Made by a program: the position numbers and the translations under genes. A stretch of DNA of 64,000 nucleotides from Desulfopila aestuarii DSM 18488 (GTDB lineage Bacteria; Desulfobacterota; Desulfobulbia; Desulfobulbales; Desulfocapsaceae): NCBI RefSeq assembly GCF_900143695.1, contig NZ_FRFE01000020.1, positions 41,164 through 105,163 on the forward strand, read 5' to 3'. Numbering within the stretch: position 1 is the stretch's first letter; each line of letters begins with the position of its first letter. The notes under the pieces were generated by a model. It made no database searches and was not told the DNA's origin. It was given only the letters and a program-made list of their open reading frames with translations. Shown piece by piece: positions 9,198-16,384 of this stretch.

Positions 9198-9506
9198 GTT
9201 TCACATAAATAAAGTCAATTTTCCGCCACCATGCGACTTTGTAGCACTTCAAAGGGGCTCTGTTTTCACCAGATATATGGCCCAGGGTCACACGTTGTTT
9301 AATGTTTTTTTGTTAAATGATATCTGTTCATTGTTCTTTTGTTATGATAATGTTGAAAATATCACAAGTGTCAAAAAACAGTCACAAACACCTTGCAAGC
9401 TCTAATGTTATGTCATTTCATGTCATTAACCATTATTGTTGATCTTGCAATTTACATGATTGCGACACGGTAACCAATTGAAAAACTTACTTTCGCCGAG
9501 CCCGCC
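9198..9506. other. AT-rich divergent intergenic region
   Basis: This 309-base region separates the leftward nuclease gene from the rightward cyclic-nucleotide-binding gene and must hold promoters for both. On the + strand an extended -10 element (TG at 9340-9341 and TATGAT at 9343-9348) is the best candidate. No clear -35 goes with it. I see no GG-N10-GC sigma-54 site and no gene. Confidence 0.4.
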
Positions 9507-10001
9507 ATGTCACAGAAACAACTCTCAGAAACGGAAGAGGATACCAGAAATTTTCTATTGCATCTTCCGGTATTTGACAGCTTCGACACCGATGAGCTGA
9601 CACTCCTTGCCAAACATATGAGTTACGTGCACTTGCAACGTGGTGAGTATCTTTTCATGGAAGGTGATAAAGGTAATTTCATGGGCTTTGTTGTCCAGGG
9701 ATTGCTTGAGGTAATGAAAAAGTCAGACACCGGTCAAAACATCGTCATTGCCCGACTCACCAAGGGGAATTCCATAGGCGAAATGGCGTTAATTGACAAA
9801 TCGCCACGCTCGGCAACGGTGGTTGCCAAGCAACCAACTACCATGGTCACACTCACCGACAAAGGTTTCGATCTGCTGACTGAACGTTCTCCAATTCTCG
9901 GTGTCAAAGTGATCCAGAAAGTTGCACGGCTCTTGAGCCTCTATATGCGCCGAACCTCGAGTCGGCTAGCCGACCTCATGCAGTCGGATCCGAACCTTTA
10001 A
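9507..10001 (+). CDS. Cyclic nucleotide-binding domain protein
   Basis: The 164-residue protein is essentially one cNMP-binding domain: FDSFDTDELTLLA at the start, a jelly-roll core, and a phosphate-binding cassette IGEMALIDKSPRSATV with the Glu and Arg that contact the ligand. A C-terminal helix (about 125-160) follows, with no helix-turn-helix, so it is not a Crp-type DNA binder. It may sense cAMP, cGMP or a related ligand and act through a partner. It lies 113 bases upstream of the sigma-54 activator, which makes that protein or the motor a possible target. Confidence 0.85.
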   Translation: MSQKQLSETEEDTRNFLLHLPVFDSFDTDELTLLAKHMSYVHLQRGEYLFMEGDKGNFMGFVVQGLLEVMKKSDTGQNIVIARLTKGNSIGEMALIDKSPRSATVVAKQPTTMVTLTDKGFDLLTERSPILGVKVIQKVARLLSLYMRRTSSRLADLMQSDPNL

Positions 10002-10114
10002 AAGACACGCGCTTGTCTGCTGCTCAGATAGTCGAGTGAACGACTGATTGTCTTACTTGATATCAGCAGATTTTTTCATTTTCATCTCTTTTTGCAAATC
10101 ATCTGGTTGTATTT

Positions 10115-11602
10115 ATGGCTTCAACACCGTCCATCATCATCGCGGCTCCCCAAACACCTGACAGTCAGGTACTTGCCAACCATATCCGCGACAAATTCAA
10201 TGCTGCAATTCGGATGACAGCAGTATCAGCAGAATTGCGTGGTTACCTTGATGTAGATTGTCCGGACATCCTTATTGTCGATATTTCAGCGAAATTACCG
10301 GAACAGGGAATAGAGATGGTCCGCGAGCTACGCCGTTCCCATCCCGCCATCATTATTTTGCCGCTCATTCCCGCCAGTCGCAGAGAACTGGTGAAACAGC
10401 TGCTCAGCCTAGATGTCTTTTTGTATCTCTACACCCCCATCGAACCGGCTGAAACAACCATTGCCATAACCCGAGCCCTCGAACATCTAAAGTCTCAGCC
10501 TAAAAATTCCACGTCACCGCAACCTCGCGAGGATGTCAATTTTCACGGCATGATCGGCTCTTGTCGCACCATGCTACGCCTGTTTGACCTCATCACCAGA
10601 GTGGCTGAAGACGACGATTCGACCGTGCTCATCCGAGGCGAATCCGGCACTGGCAAGGAGATGGTCGCCAAGGCCATTCATGCCCAGAGTTCAAGAAGTG
10701 GAAAGAATTTTGTCCCTGTCAATTGCGCGGCCATTCCTGATGACCTGCTCGAAAGCGAACTGTTTGGTTACACCAAAGGGGCGTTCACCGGGGCCAGCAG
10801 CAACAAGATCGGGCGAATCCAGTATGCGGATGGCGGCACCCTTTTTCTCGATGAAATTGGGGATATGAAGCCGACACTCCAGGCCAAGCTGCTGCGTGTC
10901 CTGCAGGAAAAGGAATTTGAACCGGTAGGTGGCTTGAAACCGATTCCTGTGGACACTAGAGTCCTTGCCGCCACTCATTGCGATCTTGAACAGCTGGTCA
11001 GCGAAGGACGATTTCGCGAAGACCTGTATTACCGGCTCAGCGTTGTGCCATTAAACATCCCGGCATTAAAAGACCGACGTGAAGATATCCCCCTGCTTAT
11101 CGATAGTTTTGTCCATGGTATTACAGGCAAACGAAACAGGGAACCTTTCACCTTCTCCGAAGCCGCCCTTCTCGCTCTTATGAATTTTGAATGGCGTGGC
11201 AATGTTCGCGAGCTCGAAAACCTGGTGCAGCACATGTCAATTCTCTTTGGCGGCCGACAGGTTGAATTTGATGATCTTCCAGATAAATTTCATCATTTAC
11301 GAGAGCTCGTTGCGAGTATCATGGCAGAGCCATCCACCGACCTTGCTCCTACAGGGAAACCTGCCGAATCGTCTGAAGAAAATCTTGCTCAAGCAACGAA
11401 TTCGATAGAAAATATCCCCTGGCATGAAGGTCAGGTAGATTTCAGAGAACTGATCAACAGTTTTGAGACTGAACTCATAGTGCATGCAATGAAGCTTACT
11501 GACGGTAACAAAAAGGAAGCAGCCCGTCTGCTCAATCTCAAACGAACCACACTTTTGGAAAAAATTAAGAAAAAATCGTTAAACAGTCTTTGGGGAGAAT
11601 GA
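10115..11602 (+). CDS. Sigma-54-dependent flagellar activator (FlrC/FleR type) with degenerate receiver
   Basis: The 495-residue regulator has an AAA+ domain with Walker A GESGTGKE (175-182), the sigma-54-contacting GAFTGA loop (222-227), Walker B TLFLDEIGDM and the RFREDLYYRL segment. A Fis-type helix-turn-helix (EAARLLNLKRTTLLEKIKKK) closes it. The first 120 residues have a receiver-like fold but lack the acidic pair (AAP at that place) and the conserved Lys, so phosphorylation control is doubtful. It is the obvious activator for the sigma-54 sites at 16340, 20076 and 36106. A global activator such as FlrA/FleQ is an alternative. Confidence 0.9.
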   Translation: MASTPSIIIAAPQTPDSQVLANHIRDKFNAAIRMTAVSAELRGYLDVDCPDILIVDISAKLPEQGIEMVRELRRSHPAIIILPLIPASRRELVKQLLSLDVFLYLYTPIEPAETTIAITRALEHLKSQPKNSTSPQPREDVNFHGMIGSCRTMLRLFDLITRVAEDDDSTVLIRGESGTGKEMVAKAIHAQSSRSGKNFVPVNCAAIPDDLLESELFGYTKGAFTGASSNKIGRIQYADGGTLFLDEIGDMKPTLQAKLLRVLQEKEFEPVGGLKPIPVDTRVLAATHCDLEQLVSEGRFREDLYYRLSVVPLNIPALKDRREDIPLLIDSFVHGITGKRNREPFTFSEAALLALMNFEWRGNVRELENLVQHMSILFGGRQVEFDDLPDKFHHLRELVASIMAEPSTDLAPTGKPAESSEENLAQATNSIENIPWHEGQVDFRELINSFETELIVHAMKLTDGNKKEAARLLNLKRTTLLEKIKKKSLNSLWGE

Positions 11603-11636
11603 GTCATTCGCGCTTTATTATAGGCCTTCTAAGGGA

Positions 11637-14141
11637 TCAGGCGGCCATCTGAACCAGGTTATTTTCTAGGTTTTCCTGAATATCTTCAGCGCTCGCAGGG
11701 GTAAGCAGGATATCATTTACTCCGTACTTCACCGCCTTTATAACACGGCTGCGGGTCCAGTCGGGTCCGGCTGCGATAAGCGGCAGCGAGCAGGAAGAAC
11801 TTATCTTTATCGCAATACCAAAAGCCTGCTCATTCACTTCCCGCATCACAATATAAACCGCTTTCAGCTCCTGGGTGATAGCATTTTTAATGTTATCTTT
11901 AAAAGAAACCTGCCTTATGGTAAATCCCCGTTTCTCTGCGACAGCCACTAACCTTGCCGCTTCAAACTCATCATCGCTGATAACCAGGATATCGACAGGT
12001 ACATGCTGAACGGTTGGAGATACCTCCCGCGGCGGAGAAGCAGGTTGAACCGGCTCCGGCTCTGGCATGACTTCCTGCCTCGAATCCAGCATCAACATTT
12101 CCGCCGGAAAAAGCAGATGAACCTTGCCTTTGGCATGCCCCTCAACACCCAGGGACATGGTACTCATGTAGTATTCAACATCAGGGATCGGCTCACCGGA
12201 GTCAATATCGACTTTCATCGGCACAACCACCCCAAGCTCATTTTTGACAAACCGAATTTTCGCCAGATACTGCTCTTCGAAAACCGCTGTATATACTCCT
12301 GAAATTATATTGGCAATTTCACCAAAGGCGTCACGACTGTCTTCACTGAACTCTTCATCAACCACTACCGACTCAAGCTCGGCGGGGGGCAGCATGATCA
12401 AAACGCCGCCAAGATGAATGGCATCTTTTAAACTGAGAAAAAGATAACTTTTATCCTCAAGTTCACCAACCACATCAAAGTTGGTGACCACCTGCTTACC
12501 GCTTGCCACATCAAAGAAAAATTCTTCCTTGGTGATATGCCGGTTTTCCATTTCGGTAAAGGTAACCTCTGCCCCCAGAAGCGCGCCCACCTCCTCCTGC
12601 ATCTTCTTGCGGCACTCTTTCAGCAGCTTATCTACACGTTTCCGGTGCTTGCCAACGTCAAACTTTGGATCACGTGGAGGTCCCTTTCGTTCATCTGCTG
12701 GAGCAACCACCGGAGCAGCTTGGGGTTCCTCCGTTTTTTCAACAACTGCTTTTGGGGCTGCTGCAGGTTCGTCGACGGAGGCAGCCTGTGCCTGCTCTGG
12801 TTGCGCATCCAGCTGGAACAGGGATGCAGGTAAAAGCATCCTCACTCTTCCAAGGTGGTCACCGTCGGCCGTGAGCGACATACTGCTCATATAATATGTC
12901 AGATCTGGACAAGGCTCGTCTGAAGCGACATCCACTTTCAAGGGCACAACTTGTTGCATCCCTTTCTTGATAAAGCGGATTTTCTCCGGATACTGTTCCT
13001 CAAACATCAAGGTGTATACTCCGGAAATGATATTGGCTACTTCACCGAAGGCATCACGCGCATCCTCACCAAAATCTTCATCGATTACGACATTTTCCAA
13101 TTCGGTAGGTGGCAGCATGATAAGAATGCCGCCTAGCTGAATGGCGTCTTTAAGGTCGGTGAAAAAGTAGCTTTTACCTTGAAGATCACCAACGATCTCC
13201 ATATCGGTGACCACCTGTTTTCGCTGCAACTCTTCAAAAAAAAGATCTTCTTTTGATATCAACCGGTTGTCAATTTCAGAGAATTTCACCTCAACACCTA
13301 ACAGTGAAGAGAGATCTTCTCCCAGCTTTTTCTCACAGAGTTCAAGCAGCTTATCTATACGCTTTTTATTTTTTTGCGCATCGCCTGGCTTTCGGGGTAC
13401 AGCTGAGGCGGTTTGTGGTGAAGCGACATCCTCCGCTATGGAAGATGTTGCGATAACGGCTTCGGGGGGTTCAGGAATGGCAGCGATAGAGGACTCAGTT
13501 GCTTCATCGGTCGGCGAAGCAACAGGTTCGGAGGATTCGACCTGGGGCGGTTCGGCGACTTCTTTCTCCTTCGGCAGTAATCCTAACGGAGCTGCCGGCA
13601 TAAGCATATGGATATCGCCCATCTGCCGCCCCTCCAGTTTCATGGAACAGGAGACTTGATAGTAAGGCTGATCGGGGATGGGTTCGGGGCCGGCAATATC
13701 CACCTTTACCGGGATAACGACCTGTTGCGCCTTACGTACAAAACGAAAGGCGTTGCTGTGCATCTCTTCAAAGGTTTTGGTATATGCGCCGGCAACGATA
13801 TTGGCAATCTCGCCGTATGAATCTTCGGTCTCCCCTGTATATTCCTCGCGCCCGACCACCTCTTCAAGTTCACTGTCGGGAAGCATAATGAGGGTTCCAC
13901 CGAGGCGAATGGCATCCTTGATGCCAATAACCAAACAACCAACTCCCTCAACCTCGCCGGCCAGATCGATTCGGGCAACAACCTGCTTGCCGGCAACGCT
14001 ATCAAAAAACTTCTCTTTACTGACGAGATCATTGTGGGAATCGCCGAGGGAGAACTCCACACCCAGCAGAACCTTGATCTCCTCCGCTACCTGTTCATGT
14101 ACAGCAGAGAGGATTTTATCGATGCGTTTTTTTGCGTCCAT
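11637..14141 (-). CDS. Three CheX/CheC-like modules fused to a pseudo-receiver
   Basis: The 834-residue protein has three homologous modules of about 190 residues (near 1-193, 258-455 and 510-700), joined by Pro/Glu/Ala-rich linkers, and a receiver-like C-terminal domain (about 715-834). Each module opens with a (K/R)KR(I/V)DK helix and carries the ExxN signature of CheC/CheX CheY-P phosphatases in GE(I/V)ANI: Glu111/Asn114, Glu367/Asn370 and Glu608/Asn611. The C-terminal domain lacks the phospho-acceptor Asp and the Lys, so it cannot be a normal receiver. It lies downstream of cheY, cheX and cheX on the same strand. A phosphatase or scaffold for CheY-P is likely; the exact role is not known to me. 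Confidence 0.75.
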   Translation of the reverse strand: MDAKKRIDKILSAVHEQVAEEIKVLLGVEFSLGDSHNDLVSKEKFFDSVAGKQVVARIDLAGEVEGVGCLVIGIKDAIRLGGTLIMLPDSELEEVVGREEYTGETEDSYGEIANIVAGAYTKTFEEMHSNAFRFVRKAQQVVIPVKVDIAGPEPIPDQPYYQVSCSMKLEGRQMGDIHMLMPAAPLGLLPKEKEVAEPPQVESSEPVASPTDEATESSIAAIPEPPEAVIATSSIAEDVASPQTASAVPRKPGDAQKNKKRIDKLLELCEKKLGEDLSSLLGVEVKFSEIDNRLISKEDLFFEELQRKQVVTDMEIVGDLQGKSYFFTDLKDAIQLGGILIMLPPTELENVVIDEDFGEDARDAFGEVANIISGVYTLMFEEQYPEKIRFIKKGMQQVVPLKVDVASDEPCPDLTYYMSSMSLTADGDHLGRVRMLLPASLFQLDAQPEQAQAASVDEPAAAPKAVVEKTEEPQAAPVVAPADERKGPPRDPKFDVGKHRKRVDKLLKECRKKMQEEVGALLGAEVTFTEMENRHITKEEFFFDVASGKQVVTNFDVVGELEDKSYLFLSLKDAIHLGGVLIMLPPAELESVVVDEEFSEDSRDAFGEIANIISGVYTAVFEEQYLAKIRFVKNELGVVVPMKVDIDSGEPIPDVEYYMSTMSLGVEGHAKGKVHLLFPAEMLMLDSRQEVMPEPEPVQPASPPREVSPTVQHVPVDILVISDDEFEAARLVAVAEKRGFTIRQVSFKDNIKNAITQELKAVYIVMREVNEQAFGIAIKISSSCSLPLIAAGPDWTRSRVIKAVKYGVNDILLTPASAEDIQENLENNLVQMAA

Positions 14142-14456
14142 GCAAGGTTTCTCGTCTACCTGTCAGCCGGTTGATGAAAGTACACCACCGAGCGTATTGA
14201 AATAAGCGGTTGTCATGCCCGTTTTCTGAACAAACCCGAAAATGGTGTGAACTTCAACGGTTCATCCAGCCTCCTCAAAAGTTTCCACCTCGTCTTCACC
14301 GACACTGCGTTCCTGCATAAACAAATCTCGATCAGTATCGAATGGCTCAGAGACCGATCAGGTGCGTATGACGAATGGAAAACGCCCAGCGCACCCGCCC
14401 GATAGTTTCGTATCGGCCGGGTGCTACTAAAACTTTATAACTAGATCAGGGGAATA
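14142..14456. other. Gap between cheX and the triple-module gene
   Basis: This stretch has no gene. It holds a strong hairpin at 14391-14424, just past the cheX stop, and then about 250 bases in which a promoter for the 834-residue protein may lie. I cannot point to a convincing -10/-35 or sigma-54 site. Confidence 0.4.
14391..14424 (-). terminator. Hairpin downstream of the second cheX
   Basis: The stem has 7 bp, one C-C mismatch and 6 bp (14391-14404 with 14411-14424) around a 6-base loop. In the leftward direction a TTTT lies about 9 bases further on. It could partly end the cheY-cheX-cheX transcript before the 834-residue gene. Confidence 0.45.
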
Positions 14457-14936
14457 TCAACTGAGAACATACATGAGTTCGACCCAGAACGGGCCGCTTT
14501 CCAGCTGGAAGGAGACATAGTGACGGATAGCACCGCCAATACCACTTAATCGAAAAGACTTGCCGATAACGGAGGTGGGGATTGCAAGCTCAACGTTTAC
14601 CCCGCCGTTAGCATAGGCGATTTTCAGGTTACCGGCGACCATATTGGCAATCTCACCAATGGCATCCTTAACATCTTCATCAAGCTCCTCAACCTCCATA
14701 CCGAGAAAACCACCGGTAATCGCCTTGGCCACCTCTGCTGGGCAGTGTACCGCCAGCATCCCCCGCACCCCTCCGCCAAGACCAATCATGCTGGTCATAT
14801 TGGATTGAATGACGCTGCGTCCGCTGGCAGAGATGTCCTCTCCGGTGACATCTATCATCAGCATGGAAGAAAAGACCTCCTGAGTGGCAGATATAATCTC
14901 CTGCGCGAGGTCCAGTTGTTTTTCTATTTCGGTCAT
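14457..14936 (-). CDS. cheX: Chemotaxis phosphatase CheX (second copy)
   Basis: This 159-residue single-domain CheX should dephosphorylate CheY-P and so end the motor signal. It shows the family core GFLGMEVEELDEDVKDAIGE and the catalytic Glu95 and Asn98 in GEIANMVAGN. A helical N-terminus (EIISATQEVFSSML) and a final beta-sheet motif (PFWVELMYVL) match CheX length and order. It is a diverged paralogue of the gene at 15014, separated from it by an intrinsic terminator, so the two may be expressed at different levels. Confidence 0.88.
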   Translation of the reverse strand: MTEIEKQLDLAQEIISATQEVFSSMLMIDVTGEDISASGRSVIQSNMTSMIGLGGGVRGMLAVHCPAEVAKAITGGFLGMEVEELDEDVKDAIGEIANMVAGNLKIAYANGGVNVELAIPTSVIGKSFRLSGIGGAIRHYVSFQLESGPFWVELMYVLS

Positions 14937-14955
14937 ACGCTTTCTCTCATCTCAC

Positions 14956-14991
14956 AAAAAAAAAGACAGAGCCCCCTTGACGGACTCTGTC
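14956..14991 (-). terminator. Intrinsic terminator between the two cheX genes
   Basis: Read leftwards, a stem made by 14985-14991 with 14965-14971, extended by three more pairs, is followed by nine T (14964-14956). This is a classic Rho-independent terminator after the first cheX. Confidence 0.75.
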
Positions 14992-15013
14992 ATTTTCTTA
15001 AGCACTTTTTGCG

Positions 15014-15469
15014 CTATTTTTCAAGTTGCAGTTCAACACTGAACTTTCCGGCATCGCTGACAAACGGGATGACATGTCTTTCCGCATCCTTGGTTGTCTG
15101 AAAATCATAATGTTTACCGGTTATGGTTGACGGCATGGATAGCTCTATATCTCTACCTTTTTCAGAAAGGATAGTTTTTACATTCCCACCAAGCATGTTG
15201 GCGAGTTCACCCACCGCGTCTTCCACATCTTCGTTTATTTCTGTCACCTCCATACCAAGAAAATTCCCGGTAATGGCCATGGCAACGGAATTTGGAAGAT
15301 GGATAGCCAGAACACCTTTACGCATACCAGCCAGCCCGATAATCCCTGAGATGCTGTCTTCCAGAGACTGGCTTCCAGTAACCACCTCATCGGTTACATC
15401 TATTTCCATCATGATCATAGACGAAAATATCTCTTTCGCCGACGCAATGATCTTATCTTCAAGATCCAT
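15014..15469 (-). CDS. cheX: Chemotaxis phosphatase CheX (first copy)
   Basis: The 151-residue CheX-family protein has catalytic Glu88 and Asn91 in VGELANMLGGNVK, preceded by the typical ITGNFLGMEVTEINEDVEDA helix-loop region. It begins with the helix IIASAKEIFSSMIMMEI. It follows cheY by 20 bases on the same strand and so is co-transcribed with its likely substrate. CheX acts on CheY-P in the cytoplasm, usually as a dimer. It shares plan and many positions with the protein at 14457. Confidence 0.9.
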   Translation of the reverse strand: MDLEDKIIASAKEIFSSMIMMEIDVTDEVVTGSQSLEDSISGIIGLAGMRKGVLAIHLPNSVAMAITGNFLGMEVTEINEDVEDAVGELANMLGGNVKTILSEKGRDIELSMPSTITGKHYDFQTTKDAERHVIPFVSDAGKFSVELQLEK

Positions 15470-15489
15470 TTAAGGCTCCTTAGGCAGAT

Positions 15490-15861
15490 TTACAGAAGCG
15501 GTCCAAGTACCTCATTGACCTTATCAGGGGTAAACGGCTTTTTGATAGCCCCCACAGCGCCGAGCGACTTTGCTTCGCCGATGATATCGTCCCCAGTCTC
15601 AGTAGAGATCATGAGCACCGGAATATTTTTCATGTTGGCCCGCCCGGCTTTTTCACGCAAAAAAGAGATACCATCCATGTTTGGCATATTGATGTCGCTA
15701 AGGACTATATCCACCTTCTCCTTTTCCAATACCGCCAAGGCTTCCAGTCCATCACCTGCCTCAAAAATATTATCGAAATCAATGCCGGCCTGTCGCAGGG
15801 AGCGGCCAATGATTTTGCGCATGGTACTTGAGTCATCGACCAGCAATACGTTCTTACCCAT
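15490..15861 (-). CDS. cheY: Chemotaxis response regulator CheY
   Basis: The 123-residue stand-alone receiver has Asp9 and Asp10, phospho-acceptor Asp56 in LSDINMPNMDG, a switch Thr in ISTE and Lys in IKKPF. When phosphorylated by CheA it should bind FliM/FliN and change flagellar rotation. It is the first gene of a leftward group with two CheX phosphatases. It is distinct from the coiled-coil response regulator at 6695, which lies in the cheA operon. An AGGAG precedes the ATG on the minus strand. Confidence 0.93.
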   Translation of the reverse strand: MGKNVLLVDDSSTMRKIIGRSLRQAGIDFDNIFEAGDGLEALAVLEKEKVDIVLSDINMPNMDGISFLREKAGRANMKNIPVLMISTETGDDIIGEAKSLGAVGAIKKPFTPDKVNEVLGPLL

Positions 15862-16166
15862 TCTATTCTCCTCTCATAATAATAACATCGGTATTTACCC
15901 TAAAATCCGGAACAACCGATCCAAAACGAAACATCACATTTACAGCTAAAGCCTGCAATCACCGCACGGGCTAATAGGTTTTCATATCCACTGAGGAATA
16001 ATAGCAGTTTGAAACAGGAAAAATCAATTCTGTATGAAAAAAAATATCATTCGAGCCCTTTGCTCAAAATTATCACAAGATTTTTTCCGCAAATGTCTCA
16101 GCCACAAGCCTATCTCAAACTCGCGTGCACTGTAAACAGATTGAAAAATTCGCGCTTGAGATTTTC

Positions 16167-16252
16167 GACAAAAAAATGACACACAGAAATGAGGGAAAGA
16201 TTTCATATCACGTGTGAAAGAGGTTTCAGAGACATCGTGTCATTTTTTTGAC
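16167..16252. repeat. Inverted repeat pair, possible operator
   Basis: GACAAAAAAATGACAC at 16167-16182 and its reverse complement at 16237-16252 match at 15 of 16 bases, 54 bases apart. The right copy also holds a smaller TGTCA-T7-TGACA-like palindrome, and a CACGTG core lies between the arms. The spacing upstream of a sigma-54 site suits binding of an enhancer protein. Confidence 0.5.
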
Positions 16253-16339
16253 ATGAGAAATCAGGCCGGTGAGCCACCGAATTCATACATAATCATAAAT
16301 ATATCATAAAATTACCAGCAGAAGGAATCGAACGACAAG

Positions 16340-16355
16340 TGGTATTAATATTGCA
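16340..16355 (+). promoter_or_regulatory. Sigma-54 promoter for the TPR-flgBC-fliE operon
   Basis: TGGTATTAATATTGCA fits the sigma-54 consensus with the invariant GG (16341-16342) and GC (16353-16354) exactly 10 bases apart. It ends 29 bases before the ATG at 16385. The sigma-54 activator at 10115 is the likely partner. Confidence 0.7.
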
Positions 16356-16384
16356 GAGTATCACTAAAACATATCTCAATCTAT

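Larger units (their letters stand above)
15862..16384. other. Divergent regulatory region between cheY and the flagellar operon
   Basis: About 520 bases have no convincing gene. The region holds a 16-base near-perfect inverted repeat pair at 16167-16252 and a sigma-54 site at 16340-16355 that drives the rightward TPR-flg operon. A promoter for the leftward cheY group must lie near 15870-16100 but I cannot identify it. Confidence 0.6.

Noticed and set aside
16024..16206. 60-residue leftward open frame between cheY and the TPR gene
   Set aside because: Short, no ribosome site, basic and Phe-rich composition, and it covers the inverted repeat region that looks regulatory.
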